Position numbers and translations under genes: made by a program. From assembly GCF_006716345.1 (NCBI RefSeq), contig NZ_VFOX01000001.1, positions 310,001 to 374,000 of the forward strand: a stretch of DNA of 64,000 nucleotides, given 5' to 3'. This DNA comes from Microbacterium saperdae. Its GTDB lineage: Bacteria > Actinomycetota > Actinomycetes > Actinomycetales > Microbacteriaceae. Under the pieces are notes generated by a model. The model searched no databases, had not been told where the DNA came from, and was given only the letters and a program-made list of their open reading frames with translations. Every line of letters begins with the position of its first letter. Positions within the stretch are counted from its first letter, which is position 1. Positions 8,990 through 17,565 of this stretch are shown in pieces.

Positions 8990-10897
8990 TCAGGCCTTCG
9001 GCAACCAGACGCGCATCGGCCCCACGACGCGGTTCGCCCAGAGGAAGTAGGGGATCGTCGTGACGGAGCCGAGCACCGCGCCGGAGGCGTCGACGGCGGG
9101 TACGACGACGGTATCGATACCGCCGAGGATGTCATCTCGATGTTCGACGGTGAGTTCGCCGGCGACGGAGACGTCGTCGAGCACGATGCCGTCGGGCTGA
9201 TCGAGGTGCTCTGCGGCGAAGATCAGCGGGCCCCGCTGAATGGCCAGGGAACCTCGTTCGGCGTCAACGATGTCGCGTCCAGGCACGGCCACGGGGTCGA
9301 AGGGCAGCGAGAGGCTGACCACATCGCCGGCAGACCAGGTGCGGGTGATGCGGGCGTACTCGCCCGGTGTGGCCGTGACGGCGCGGCCCTCGCTCTGCAG
9401 AACAGCGTCGTGCGCCCAGGACGGAATGCGGATGTCGATGTCGAACGGCGTTGCCGGCGCTCGCAGGATCTCGATCGTCACCTCGCCGCTCCAGGGGTAG
9501 TTCGTCCGCATCGCGATCTCGATCGGATGGCCCTCCACCTCGCCGCTGATGTGCGCGGAGGCGAACTGGTGAACCTGCACGCCGGTGGCGCTGGTCGAGG
9601 CGACATACTCATGGATCGTCGCGATCGTCCGCATCAGGTTGGTCGGGCAGCACGAAGTGCCGAACCAGTGCAGCCGCCCCGTGATCGGGCGGCGGTAGTC
9701 GTCGGGCACCGCATCGGAGCGTACTTGCAGGGCGTTGACGTAGAAGTAGGAGTCGCCATCGCGGGAGATGCCGGACAACACGGCGTTGTAGAACTGACGT
9801 TCCATCAGGTCGGCGTAACGGGCGTCGCCCGTGGCCAGCAGCAGGCGCCAGCTCCACTGGATCGATGCGATCGCCGCGCAGGTCTCGCCGTAGGCCGTGT
9901 CCGACGGCAGGTCGTAGGGCTCGCCGAATGCTTCGCCGTGCCATTCGGAGCCGATGGATCCGTTGACGTACATCTTCGATTCGACCATGTTCGTCCACTG
10001 GGTCTGCATGGTGTCGAGCAGCGCGGCATCCTGCGTCTCGATTGCGATGTCCGTCGCTCCGGCGGCGAGGTACATCGCGCGCACGGCGTGGCCCTCCGGT
10101 GACGTCGTCTGCCGGACAGGCACGCGGTCGCAGAAGTACGTCGCGTCGAAGTTGCCATCCGGGTCGACCACCGTCGCCTTTCCGCGGACGTCGAGGAAGA
10201 AGAGAGCCTGGTCGAGATACCGGGTGATTCCCGTGGTGCGGTAGAGCTCCACCAGGGCCATCTCGATCACCGGATGGCCACAGGTCGTCTGCCAGGCGTC
10301 CGGCCCGAAGGTCTCGCTCAAGTGGTCAGCGGCAGCCTGCGCGACCTGCAGAAGGTCGGCGCGCCCGGTGGTGCGGTACTGGGCGACCGCCGACTGGATG
10401 AGAGCGCCGACGTTGAAGATCTCGTGATCGAAGCCGAGTGACTCGTACCGGTGCGAGCGGAGATCCCCGATCTGGATATAGGTGTTCAGGTAGCCGTCGT
10501 CCTCCTGTGCGGCGGCGACGATCCCCGTGTAGTGCGTGAGAGCGTCGTCGAGCTTCGGGGCCTCGCCCCCACGCCCGCGTTCCCAGGCGACAGCTTCGAG
10601 CCACTTGTAGACCTCGCTGTCTTCGAAGGCAGGTCCGTGGTACTCGCCGTCGTAATCTCCCGCCGCCGTGTTCACGAAGTTCGCGAATGCGCCTTCGCTT
10701 TCCAGATGAGCCTCGCCGCGTGCGATCGAGGTCGCGGCGTTCGATGACTGGAGGTCGGCGAGGAACCCCTCCGTCAGCGTGACGGCGCCGAACGGAAGGG
10801 GGCGGAGAGTCGTCGCGGCGAGGGGGAGCACCGGGCCTTCGCCCGCCCCGCGGAGGGTGTGCGTCGGGAGTGAGTCCGTGGAAGAGGGCTGCGTCAT
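8990..10897 (-). CDS. GH127 (DUF1680) glycoside hydrolase, beta-L-arabinofuranosidase-like
   Basis: A 635-residue family 127 enzyme. Residues matching the known zinc and catalytic set are visible: Glu322 (HGEAF), Glu338 and Cys340 (GETC), and Cys416-Cys417 (GTSCCPTN). In this family a zinc-bound cysteine is the nucleophile. It lacks a signal peptide and so is cytoplasmic. It converges with the dehydratase gene, and its promoter region after the isomerase gene carries a LacI-type box. Family members cut beta-L-arabinofuranosides, though some act on other pentoses or acidic sugars, so the substrate is open. Confidence 0.9.
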   Translation of the reverse strand: MTQPSSTDSLPTHTLRGAGEGPVLPLAATTLRPLPFGAVTLTEGFLADLQSSNAATSIARGEAHLESEGAFANFVNTAAGDYDGEYHGPAFEDSEVYKWLEAVAWERGRGGEAPKLDDALTHYTGIVAAAQEDDGYLNTYIQIGDLRSHRYESLGFDHEIFNVGALIQSAVAQYRTTGRADLLQVAQAAADHLSETFGPDAWQTTCGHPVIEMALVELYRTTGITRYLDQALFFLDVRGKATVVDPDGNFDATYFCDRVPVRQTTSPEGHAVRAMYLAAGATDIAIETQDAALLDTMQTQWTNMVESKMYVNGSIGSEWHGEAFGEPYDLPSDTAYGETCAAIASIQWSWRLLLATGDARYADLMERQFYNAVLSGISRDGDSYFYVNALQVRSDAVPDDYRRPITGRLHWFGTSCCPTNLMRTIATIHEYVASTSATGVQVHQFASAHISGEVEGHPIEIAMRTNYPWSGEVTIEILRAPATPFDIDIRIPSWAHDAVLQSEGRAVTATPGEYARITRTWSAGDVVSLSLPFDPVAVPGRDIVDAERGSLAIQRGPLIFAAEHLDQPDGIVLDDVSVAGELTVEHRDDILGGIDTVVVPAVDASGAVLGSVTTIPYFLWANRVVGPMRVWLPKA

Positions 10898-10952
10898 CAG
10901 GTTTCCGTTCGTGCGGGTGAGCGATCGGTGCTCGGGACTATGGTCTCAGGGG

Positions 10953-10964
10953 TGAACCGGTTAA
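10953..10964. promoter_or_regulatory. LacI-type operator TGAACCGGTTAA
   Basis: A near-palindrome centred on AACCGGTT, 56 bases upstream of the GH127 start. Eleven bases (TTAACCGGTTC on the minus strand) recur at 17500. The CG-centred form is typical of LacI-family operators. The LacI gene at 20203-21198 is the obvious candidate regulator. Confidence 0.6.
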
Positions 10965-11008
10965 TCAAGGTGCTGCTTCGAGGGGATGATTCGTCGTGCG
11001 GCGATCCC

Positions 11009-11986
11009 TCAGACCTGCGGAGGGCGCGCGACCAGGGCGGAGCCGGCGAGGTCGAAGGGTCCTGCGGCGAACGGGACCAGCATCGTCGTCCCCGGCCGCA
11101 GAGAGTGGCGCGCCTCCGAAGCGAACTCGAGCTCGGCGGGCTCCAGCGCGACGATGAGGCTGAAGCCGGCAGGGAATGTGGCGCGCCCGTCCACCCGATC
11201 GAGCCGGAAGTAGTGCTCCGCCCCGGACGCGAGGGTGGGGCCGGATGACACGTCGCGCCGCACGAGGGCCCGGATGTCGTCCTCGGTGCGTGCCCGAGTC
11301 TCCACAGCGGTGAGAGCGACGTCGAAGCCCAGGCCGAGATGGCCGTCGCGGACGCCGTCGAGGTCGAAGCCGTCCCACTCGAGCAGGATGGAGAGATCTT
11401 CAGGCTCCTGCACTTCGACGAGCAGGATGCCGGAACCGATCGCATGGAGCACTCCGGTGGGTACGAATACGGTGTCTCCGGGGCGTACCGGGATCTCGTG
11501 CATGAGGTTCAGCAGCGCGGAGGAGTCCTGGGCTTCGACCATCTGCCGCAGCTCGGCGGCATCGACCGCGCGGGTCAGCCCGAGGTGCACCGTTCCGGGC
11601 GTCAGGATGTACCACGCCTCCGCCTTGCCGTGCGCAGCGGAGAGGTGATCCGCGGCGAAGGTGCCATCGGGGTGCGCATGGATCGGAAGCCGTTGCCCCG
11701 CATCGAGGAGTTTGACGAGCAGCATCGTGTCGTCGCCGTAGGACGCGACGTGCGCGGGGCCGAGCCAATCGGACGGGGAGTCGCGGATGACGTCGGACAG
11801 CAGTCGCCCGTCGGCGAGCCGCGTCATCCCGGTGGGGGACTCGCCCCGAACGCTCGTGGTGGACCCGACCCAGTCCTCGGGGGTGTTCGGTGGGGGCGTC
11901 CGGTCGCCGCGGAAGTCGGCGATGCGTCGGCCGCCTCGGTAGAAGCGGCCCGGCGGCTGGTTCGAGGAGAGAAGAACGGGTTCCAT
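11009..11986 (-). CDS. manA: Class I mannose-6-phosphate isomerase
   Basis: A 325-residue cupin enzyme interconverting mannose-6-phosphate and fructose-6-phosphate. The zinc site is visible: His103 and His105 (IHAHPDG), Glu123 (GKAEAWY), and a later His in VLHAIG. It resembles the shorter bacterial type I isomerases. It lies between PfkB (28-base gap) and GH127 on the same strand. Its presence beside GH92 fits mannose as a released sugar. A GAAAGG ribosome site precedes the ATG. Confidence 0.85.
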   Translation of the reverse strand: MEPVLLSSNQPPGRFYRGGRRIADFRGDRTPPPNTPEDWVGSTTSVRGESPTGMTRLADGRLLSDVIRDSPSDWLGPAHVASYGDDTMLLVKLLDAGQRLPIHAHPDGTFAADHLSAAHGKAEAWYILTPGTVHLGLTRAVDAAELRQMVEAQDSSALLNLMHEIPVRPGDTVFVPTGVLHAIGSGILLVEVQEPEDLSILLEWDGFDLDGVRDGHLGLGFDVALTAVETRARTEDDIRALVRRDVSSGPTLASGAEHYFRLDRVDGRATFPAGFSLIVALEPAELEFASEARHSLRPGTTMLVPFAAGPFDLAGSALVARPPQV

Positions 11987-12014
11987 GTCGCGGCCTTTCG
12001 GGGGAGTTCGTTAG

Positions 12015-13049
12015 TCAGCGGGTGAACAGAGGCGCGAGTGTGGCGTCGATGGAGCAGATCGCGTCGCCATCCGGGCGCCGCCCGCTGATCACGGCTGCCG
12101 AGCAGGCCGCCGCGAGCGCGAGCGCCTGATCGGGCGATGCGCCCTGACTGATCGCGAACAGCAGGCCGGCGGTGCTCGCGTCGCCCGCGCCGTTGGTGGT
12201 GGCGTGATGCGGCACGGCGTAGGGCGGCAGCGTGAGCGTGCGGTCCGCCCAGAGGTCGGCGATCGGGGCGAGAGCTCTGCCTGCGCCACGGAGCCTCGCA
12301 GCGGACCCCGTGCGCAGGTGGAGTCCGTGTCGCCCTGCGGAGATCGCGATCACCGCCACGCCGTGCGCGAGGATCTGCTCCGACAGGGAGTCGACGAGCT
12401 GCGGAGAGTACGGCTCATCGATGCCGAGGGCGGAGGTGAGGTCGTCGAGACTCGGGCTCGCGATGTCGCACTCCGAGAACACGGACCGCAGCGTCGGCTT
12501 CCAGTCGTCGCGGGAGGCGTCGGCGGTGTGGTCGACCACCGCGAGGTCGAGTGACGTCGTCGTGCCGGCCGAGCGTGCGCGCGCGAACAGCTCGTGCAAC
12601 GGGCGGCCGTGGTCGCTGCGCAGTGCGGGGAGGAGGCTCGGATAGCCGACATGGAGAAGGTCGAAGGAGTTGACCGGGATGCCGGTTCCATCGAACTCGT
12701 CGTTGGCGCCCGTGTGCTGCCAGAACGTGCGATCCAGTCCCGGCTTCTCGATCACCAGGCTGTAGGACGTGGCGAGGTGGTCGGAGACGTCGAGAGTGGC
12801 GATGGGGAATCCTCGGGACTCGAGGCGGGACCGCAGGAGAGTGCCGAACTCGTCGGCCCCGATCGTGGCGAACGGGGTGATGTCCGCGCCGAGGTCGGCG
12901 AGAACGCCGCCGGTGTTGGCGACGGATCCGCCGGCGGAGACCGCGGCAGGACCGATCTCGATGATCTGTCCGGGGCGGATGTCGACGCTCGCCCGGACCT
13001 GGGGGGTGATGTCGAGGCAGATGTGGCCGGCGACGGCGATCGAGGGCAT
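12015..13049 (-). CDS. PfkB-family carbohydrate kinase
   Basis: A 344-residue ribokinase-fold sugar kinase. The GGSVANTGG motif at about residues 40-48 and NGAGDAS at 286-292 (catalytic base Asp290) are the two family signatures. The start at 13049 is chosen for the AAGGAA ribosome site and family-like N-terminus; the open frame runs further upstream but without homology. The gene starts an operon with manA and GH127. In context a ketose, 2-keto-3-deoxy acid or similar sugar is the likely substrate; this is inferred. Confidence 0.85.
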   Translation of the reverse strand: MPSIAVAGHICLDITPQVRASVDIRPGQIIEIGPAAVSAGGSVANTGGVLADLGADITPFATIGADEFGTLLRSRLESRGFPIATLDVSDHLATSYSLVIEKPGLDRTFWQHTGANDEFDGTGIPVNSFDLLHVGYPSLLPALRSDHGRPLHELFARARSAGTTTSLDLAVVDHTADASRDDWKPTLRSVFSECDIASPSLDDLTSALGIDEPYSPQLVDSLSEQILAHGVAVIAISAGRHGLHLRTGSAARLRGAGRALAPIADLWADRTLTLPPYAVPHHATTNGAGDASTAGLLFAISQGASPDQALALAAACSAAVISGRRPDGDAICSIDATLAPLFTR

Positions 13050-13092
13050 GAGTGGTTCCTTCCAGGCGGGACGCAAGCCGCTTTGCGGGGCT

Positions 13093-13106
13093 AGACAACG
13101 TTGTCT
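13093..13106. promoter_or_regulatory. Perfect 14-bp palindrome AGACAACGTTGTCT, probable LacI-family operator
   Basis: The site sits between the divergent kinase (start 13049) and aldolase (start 13179) genes. It is a perfect inverted repeat with a central CG, the common design of LacI-family operators, but differs from the AACCGGTT boxes. It therefore probably binds another regulator whose gene is outside the window. Confidence 0.65.
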
Positions 13107-13178
13107 CACGCCAGCTACTGTGGCACAGATGCGGCCGGAAACCAACTGGCGGCCATGATCGCAAGGAGTGTTCCCCAC

Positions 13179-14024
13179 ATGTCCCAGTTCCGGCTCAACA
13201 GGCTCTTCAATCCGAGTTCGGGCAGGGCGCTCGATGTGGCCGTCGACCATGGCTTCTTCGGAGAGCCGTCCTTCGTGCGTGGCATCGAGGACATGGATGC
13301 CGTCGTCGCGACCCTGGTGCGCGCCAACCCCGATGCGATTCAGCTCACGCTCGGGCAGGCCCGCATTTTGCAGTCGATCCCGGGGAAGCTGAAGCCCGCC
13401 CTGGTGCTGCGCACGGACGTGGCCAACGTCTACGGCAACCCGCTCGACGACCACATCTTCAGCCATCACGTCCCGCACGCGGTCGAGGAAGCCGTGAGGC
13501 TGGATGCTGTCGCGATCTGCGCGAACCTCATGGACCTCCCGGGCCGCGCGGAGATCCGCGAGGCGAACATCCTCAGCATCATGGCGCTGCGCGAGCAGGC
13601 GACACGATTCAACATGCCGCTCATGATCGAGCCGCTCGTCATGCAGGACAATGCGAAGGCCGGCGGCGGGTACATGGTCGATGGCGACACGGATCGGATC
13701 GTGGCGCTCGTGCGACAGGCGAAGGAACTCGGAGCCGACCTGATCAAGGCGGACCCGACCGATGACATCTCCGACTACTCGAAGGTCATCGCCGTCGCCG
13801 GCGACGTGCCGGTACTCGTCCGAGGGGGTGGACGCGTCGACGACCGCACCCTCCTCGAGCGGACGGTCGCGGTGCTGGACCAGGGGGCGAGCGGGATCGT
13901 GTACGGCAGGAATGTCGTGCAGCACCCGAAGCCGGCGGGGATCACGGCGGCCCTGATGGCGGTGCTCCATCGGGGCGAGAGCGTCGAGAACGCTCTCGCG
14001 ATAGTGGAAGGAAGCGAAGGATGA
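13179..14024 (+). CDS. Class I aldolase of the FbaB/LacD/DeoC superfamily
   Basis: A 281-residue TIM-barrel aldolase. Features include the early VAVDHGFF motif and a probable Schiff-base Lys190 in ADLIKADPT. Relatives cleave ketose phosphates such as fructose-1,6-bisphosphate, tagatose-1,6-bisphosphate or autoinducer-2 derivatives. The ATG at 13179 has an ideal AAGGAG site ten bases upstream, which decides it over earlier in-frame starts. It is coupled to the next gene by an ATGA overlap. With the divergent PfkB kinase it may form a kinase-aldolase pair. Confidence 0.8.
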   Translation: MSQFRLNRLFNPSSGRALDVAVDHGFFGEPSFVRGIEDMDAVVATLVRANPDAIQLTLGQARILQSIPGKLKPALVLRTDVANVYGNPLDDHIFSHHVPHAVEEAVRLDAVAICANLMDLPGRAEIREANILSIMALREQATRFNMPLMIEPLVMQDNAKAGGGYMVDGDTDRIVALVRQAKELGADLIKADPTDDISDYSKVIAVAGDVPVLVRGGGRVDDRTLLERTVAVLDQGASGIVYGRNVVQHPKPAGITAALMAVLHRGESVENALAIVEGSEG

Positions 14025-15190
14025 GCGTGCCCTCCGTCAACATCGCCATCATCGGCGCCGGCTTGATGGGCCGTGAGATCGCCTCGGCGATCCAACGCTG
14101 GCCGGCCCTGATCGATCACCCCGTCCGACCGCGCGTGACGGCGGTGTGCGACATCCAGCCCGCGGCTCTGGACTGGTTCGACCAGATCGACACGGTCACC
14201 ACCAAGGTCACCGACTACCAGGACCTGCTCGCCGATCCGAGCATCGATGTCGTGTACGTCGCGGTGCGCCACGACCTCCACGAACGGATCTATTCGGACG
14301 TGATCGCGGCGGGCAAGAGTCTTCTCGCGGAGAAGCCGTTCGGGATCGACGCCTCGGCAGCCGCGGCGATCCTCGACGCCGTGGTCGCGCATCCGGAGAG
14401 CTTCGTGCGTTGCTCCAGCGAGATGCCGTTCTACCCCGGAGCGCAGATGGCGATCAACTACGTGCGCAGCGGCGCGCTCGGCACCATCGTGGAGGCGCGC
14501 AACAGCTTCCTGCACGCGAGCGACGTCGACGTCGACAAGCCGATCGGATGGAAGCGGCAGAACAGGTTCTGTGGCGAGGCGGGGGTGCTCAACGACCTGG
14601 GGCTGCACACCTGGCACGTTCCGCTGCGTCTCGGGTGGGAGCCGGAAGCGGTCTACGGCGTGCTGCAGAACATCGTCGACCAGCGACCAGGACCCGATGG
14701 CGCCCTGGTCGACTGCGACACCTGGGACAACGCGGTCCTGCACAGCTGGACGCGACACGAGGGCACCCGGTTCCCTCTGATCACCGAGACCAAGCGCATC
14801 GATCCCGGACAGAAGAACACCTGGGTCTTCGAGGCGATCGGCCTCGATGGGGGAGTGCGGTTCAGCACGAAGAACCCCAAGTCGGTGGAGGTCTTCTCGG
14901 TCGTCGACGTGCCCGGCTCCGGCAAGGAGCAGGTGTGGCAGCAGATCGATGCGGGAAGCCAGTCCGTCTGGCCCACCGTCACCGGCGCGAACTTCGAGTT
15001 CGGATTCTCCGACTCGATCCTGCAGATGTGGGCGGTTTTCCTCGCAGAACGCGACGGCAGCCTGGGCGACCGCTTCGGTTGCGTGACGCCGGAGGAGGCG
15101 GTGGCCACCCACGGCATCTTCGCCGCCGCTCAGCTCTCCCATGCGGAGGGGCGCGCGATTCGTCCCCAGGGCATGCGCATCACCGGGTGA
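14021..15190 (+). CDS. Gfo/Idh/MocA-family oxidoreductase
   Basis: A 389-residue NAD(P)-dependent sugar or inositol-type dehydrogenase. The N-terminal Rossmann motif is IIGAGLMGREIA, followed by the family EKPFG motif (about residues 105-109). The substrate domain contains GVLNDLGLHTWHVP, matching the usual DxxxH active-site arrangement. The start overlaps the aldolase stop. It probably oxidises, reduces or epimerises a sugar feeding the aldolase. Confidence 0.85.
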   Translation: MSVPSVNIAIIGAGLMGREIASAIQRWPALIDHPVRPRVTAVCDIQPAALDWFDQIDTVTTKVTDYQDLLADPSIDVVYVAVRHDLHERIYSDVIAAGKSLLAEKPFGIDASAAAAILDAVVAHPESFVRCSSEMPFYPGAQMAINYVRSGALGTIVEARNSFLHASDVDVDKPIGWKRQNRFCGEAGVLNDLGLHTWHVPLRLGWEPEAVYGVLQNIVDQRPGPDGALVDCDTWDNAVLHSWTRHEGTRFPLITETKRIDPGQKNTWVFEAIGLDGGVRFSTKNPKSVEVFSVVDVPGSGKEQVWQQIDAGSQSVWPTVTGANFEFGFSDSILQMWAVFLAERDGSLGDRFGCVTPEEAVATHGIFAAAQLSHAEGRAIRPQGMRITG

Positions 15191-15219
15191 TGCGACCCGG
15201 GCGCCTGCTCGGATGACGG

Positions 15220-15264
15220 AAAGAGGGGCTGTGCGTCGCGAACCGCGACGCACAGCCCCTCTTT
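15220..15264. terminator. Bidirectional terminator hairpin
   Basis: A perfect 21-bp stem with a 3-base loop (arms 15220-15240 and 15244-15264). The arms begin with AAA and end with TTT. It lies between the convergent oxidoreductase and beta-helix genes and can serve both strands. Confidence 0.9.
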
Positions 15265-15272
15265 CGTGGCGT

Positions 15273-17450
15273 CTAGCCCCGGGTCAGCGTCGCCGCCGCG
15301 GAGGCTGCAGTGCCCGACGCGTTGTCGAACACGGCGCGGAACTGGGTGCCTGACGGTACCGATGAGACGGGCACCAGCAGGACCGCTGCCGATGCGCCCG
15401 ATACGTCGGCCCAGCTCGCCGACGAGTTCGCGCGGCTCTGCCACTGCACGGTGTGTGCCGTGGAGCTCACCGCACCCGCCGTGAACACGGCGATGGAGCC
15501 GACGGCGGCCACCTCATCCCGCGGCTGAGTGGTGACGGTGGGCGACGCGGGGGTCGACAGGTACGAGTTACCCGTCCACGTGGCGTTCGTCGTCTCGGTC
15601 GACGAGGTGGCGCCACCCCCGAAGAAGCTGTTGCCCGTCAACTCGATCAACGACGCCGTCGGTGCGGTCAGCGTGACGCCGACCGTGCTCGCGCCGGAGA
15701 ACGCGTTGTCTTCGATCAAGGTCGGCATCGCCGCCGTCGTCTCGAGCATCAGGTAGGTGCCGCTCTGCCCGGAGACCGTGTTGTCGGAGATCGTGATGTC
15801 CCGGGGGATGTCCCCGCCGACGGCCGGCGTCTGGTCGGGACGGTTGACCCAGTATGTGTCGTAGGTCTGCTCGCGCACGTAGACGCCTCGATGACCGCCG
15901 GAGATCACGTTCTGGCTCACCACGACATCTTCGGTGTTGCCGGTGATCTCGATCGCATTCGGCGTCACTCCGCTCGGGAACACGACGTCGGATCGGATCT
16001 CGTTCTCGGTGATGTCGATCCGCGCTGTCGGCGGGTTCGTCGAGACGCCCCAGTCCGGGTGCACGAAGATCCCGACCGTCTGCCCGAGCATCGTTCCTCC
16101 GACTCCGTGGGGAGCATTCCAGTTCAGCACGCGGTTGCCGCGGACCGTGATGTCTTCCGAGTTGAAGATGTCGATGCCGTGCGCCCAGCTGCCCTCGATC
16201 GTGGAGTTCGTCAGAGAGACGCGGTGGTTGTAGAAGCCGATCACGACTCCGGTGTCCCAGTTGTCGCTGGTGTGGATCCGGTCGACCGAGATGTCCCAGT
16301 TGCCGTATCGGCCCCCGTCGTAGTGGCCCTGCACAGTGATCCCGTGGCGCGCGCCCTGCGAGTCGACATCCTGCACGGTGACGTTCCGACTGTGCGCGAT
16401 GTAGACGTTGTCGTGCTGGAAGTCCGAGACCTCTACGTCGTGAACAGACGAGTCCCGAACGCCGATGAGCGAGATGCCCTGCGTGAACTGCAGGTTGTTG
16501 CCTGGGTCGGCGTTCAGTGGATCGTTGGCGACCCGCAGATCGTGGATGCTGATGTGGTGCAGGTTCCACACGCCGTAGGCGGCGGAGTTCTTGATGGCCG
16601 TCACCGGTGAGCCCGCGGCCACCTGAATCGTGCTTCCGGCCTCCCCGTAGAGCTCGGTGTACGACTTCGTCAGCTCGATCGTGCGCGTGATCTTGTACGT
16701 GCCCGCGGGGAAGAAGATCGTGCCGCCGTCGTCGACTGCGGACTGGATGATGTCCGTGGCGTCCGCGACACCGGTGGGATCGGCCCCGAGTGTGACGACG
16801 TTGCGGGTCGGGAGCGTGCTGATGTCGTCGTCGTCATCGAGGACCACGGGCGTGAACGAGACATCTCCGTCCGTCACGCTGGCGACCCCCGACGAGGGCG
16901 CGCCCTGCAGCTGAAGGCGCAGGTAGACCCGGTCGACGTTGGCGGGGATGGTGACGCTCTCGCCGGCAGTGTTGAGATCGTGCGTTCCGACCGTCGCGGG
17001 GGTGGTGTCGATCGGCCGCTGCCACATTCCGTCGTTCGACACCCAGTAGCCGGAAGGCCAGGCGACCTGCGTGTGGCTGTAGGCCGTGTCGAATCCGACC
17101 TCCATGGCGATGGCGGCTGCGTATCCCTGGTCGATCGTGAACTGCGGCACCATGCGGTAGGCGGAGTCATCGCCGTCTTCGCGTGTCCACAGGAAGGTCC
17201 AGTTCGCGTCCTGCTGCGCGCTGAGGCGGAGAGTGGTGGTCGTGTCTCCGCCGAACTGGGAGTGCGCCGACTCCCATTCGATGGGATTGCCGGTCGCGGT
17301 GGTTCCCAGAGGGGAGCCGGTCTCGGTGTTGTCCGGGCTGTCCCAGAAATACTCCGTGCCGGCATAGGCGGCTGTCGAGGAGCCGATCGCGAGTGTGATG
17401 GCGGCCAGTGCCGCGATCGCGATCCCTCCTGCGCGTGTGGACTTTCTCAT
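15273..17450 (-). CDS. Secreted right-handed beta-helix protein (pectate-lyase-3-like) with Ig-like tail
   Basis: A 725-residue exported protein. A classical signal peptide (Lys/Arg start, hydrophobic AAITLAIGSSTAAYA) ends near residue 31. Next is a unique domain to about residue 190, then an acidic DDDDD linker. The following part begins like a pectate-lyase-3/GH28 superfamily helix (GTIFFPAGTYKI) and has repeating Asn-rich coils to about residue 625. An Ig-like domain forms the C-terminus. It may be a polysaccharide lyase or hydrolase. The start at 17450 has an AAAGGAG site. It is divergent from the Zn dehydrogenase gene, with a LacI-type box between them. No cell-wall anchor is seen. Confidence 0.8.
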   Translation of the reverse strand: MRKSTRAGGIAIAALAAITLAIGSSTAAYAGTEYFWDSPDNTETGSPLGTTATGNPIEWESAHSQFGGDTTTTLRLSAQQDANWTFLWTREDGDDSAYRMVPQFTIDQGYAAAIAMEVGFDTAYSHTQVAWPSGYWVSNDGMWQRPIDTTPATVGTHDLNTAGESVTIPANVDRVYLRLQLQGAPSSGVASVTDGDVSFTPVVLDDDDDISTLPTRNVVTLGADPTGVADATDIIQSAVDDGGTIFFPAGTYKITRTIELTKSYTELYGEAGSTIQVAAGSPVTAIKNSAAYGVWNLHHISIHDLRVANDPLNADPGNNLQFTQGISLIGVRDSSVHDVEVSDFQHDNVYIAHSRNVTVQDVDSQGARHGITVQGHYDGGRYGNWDISVDRIHTSDNWDTGVVIGFYNHRVSLTNSTIEGSWAHGIDIFNSEDITVRGNRVLNWNAPHGVGGTMLGQTVGIFVHPDWGVSTNPPTARIDITENEIRSDVVFPSGVTPNAIEITGNTEDVVVSQNVISGGHRGVYVREQTYDTYWVNRPDQTPAVGGDIPRDITISDNTVSGQSGTYLMLETTAAMPTLIEDNAFSGASTVGVTLTAPTASLIELTGNSFFGGGATSSTETTNATWTGNSYLSTPASPTVTTQPRDEVAAVGSIAVFTAGAVSSTAHTVQWQSRANSSASWADVSGASAAVLLVPVSSVPSGTQFRAVFDNASGTAASAAATLTRG

Positions 17451-17499
17451 TGATGTCTCCTTTGACTCGTTTTGTCGATCCAACTCCCCTATCATTTAC

Positions 17500-17511
17500 T
17501 TAACCGGTTCG
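17500..17511. promoter_or_regulatory. LacI-type operator TTAACCGGTTCG
   Basis: It lies 50 bases upstream of the beta-helix gene and 55 bases upstream of the Zn dehydrogenase gene, so one bound regulator could control both. It shares TTAACCGGTTC with the box at 10953. The LacI-family gene at the end of the plus-strand operon is the likely binder. Confidence 0.65.
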
Positions 17512-17565
17512 CTTGTCGAGGGCTATCTCGACAACGACCACGTTCAATGACGAAGGGACAGCCGC

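Noticed and set aside
13050..13970. Upstream extension of the PfkB frame through the aldolase gene
   Set aside because: Homology starts exactly at the ATG at 13049 with a ribosome site; the extension is opposite a real gene.
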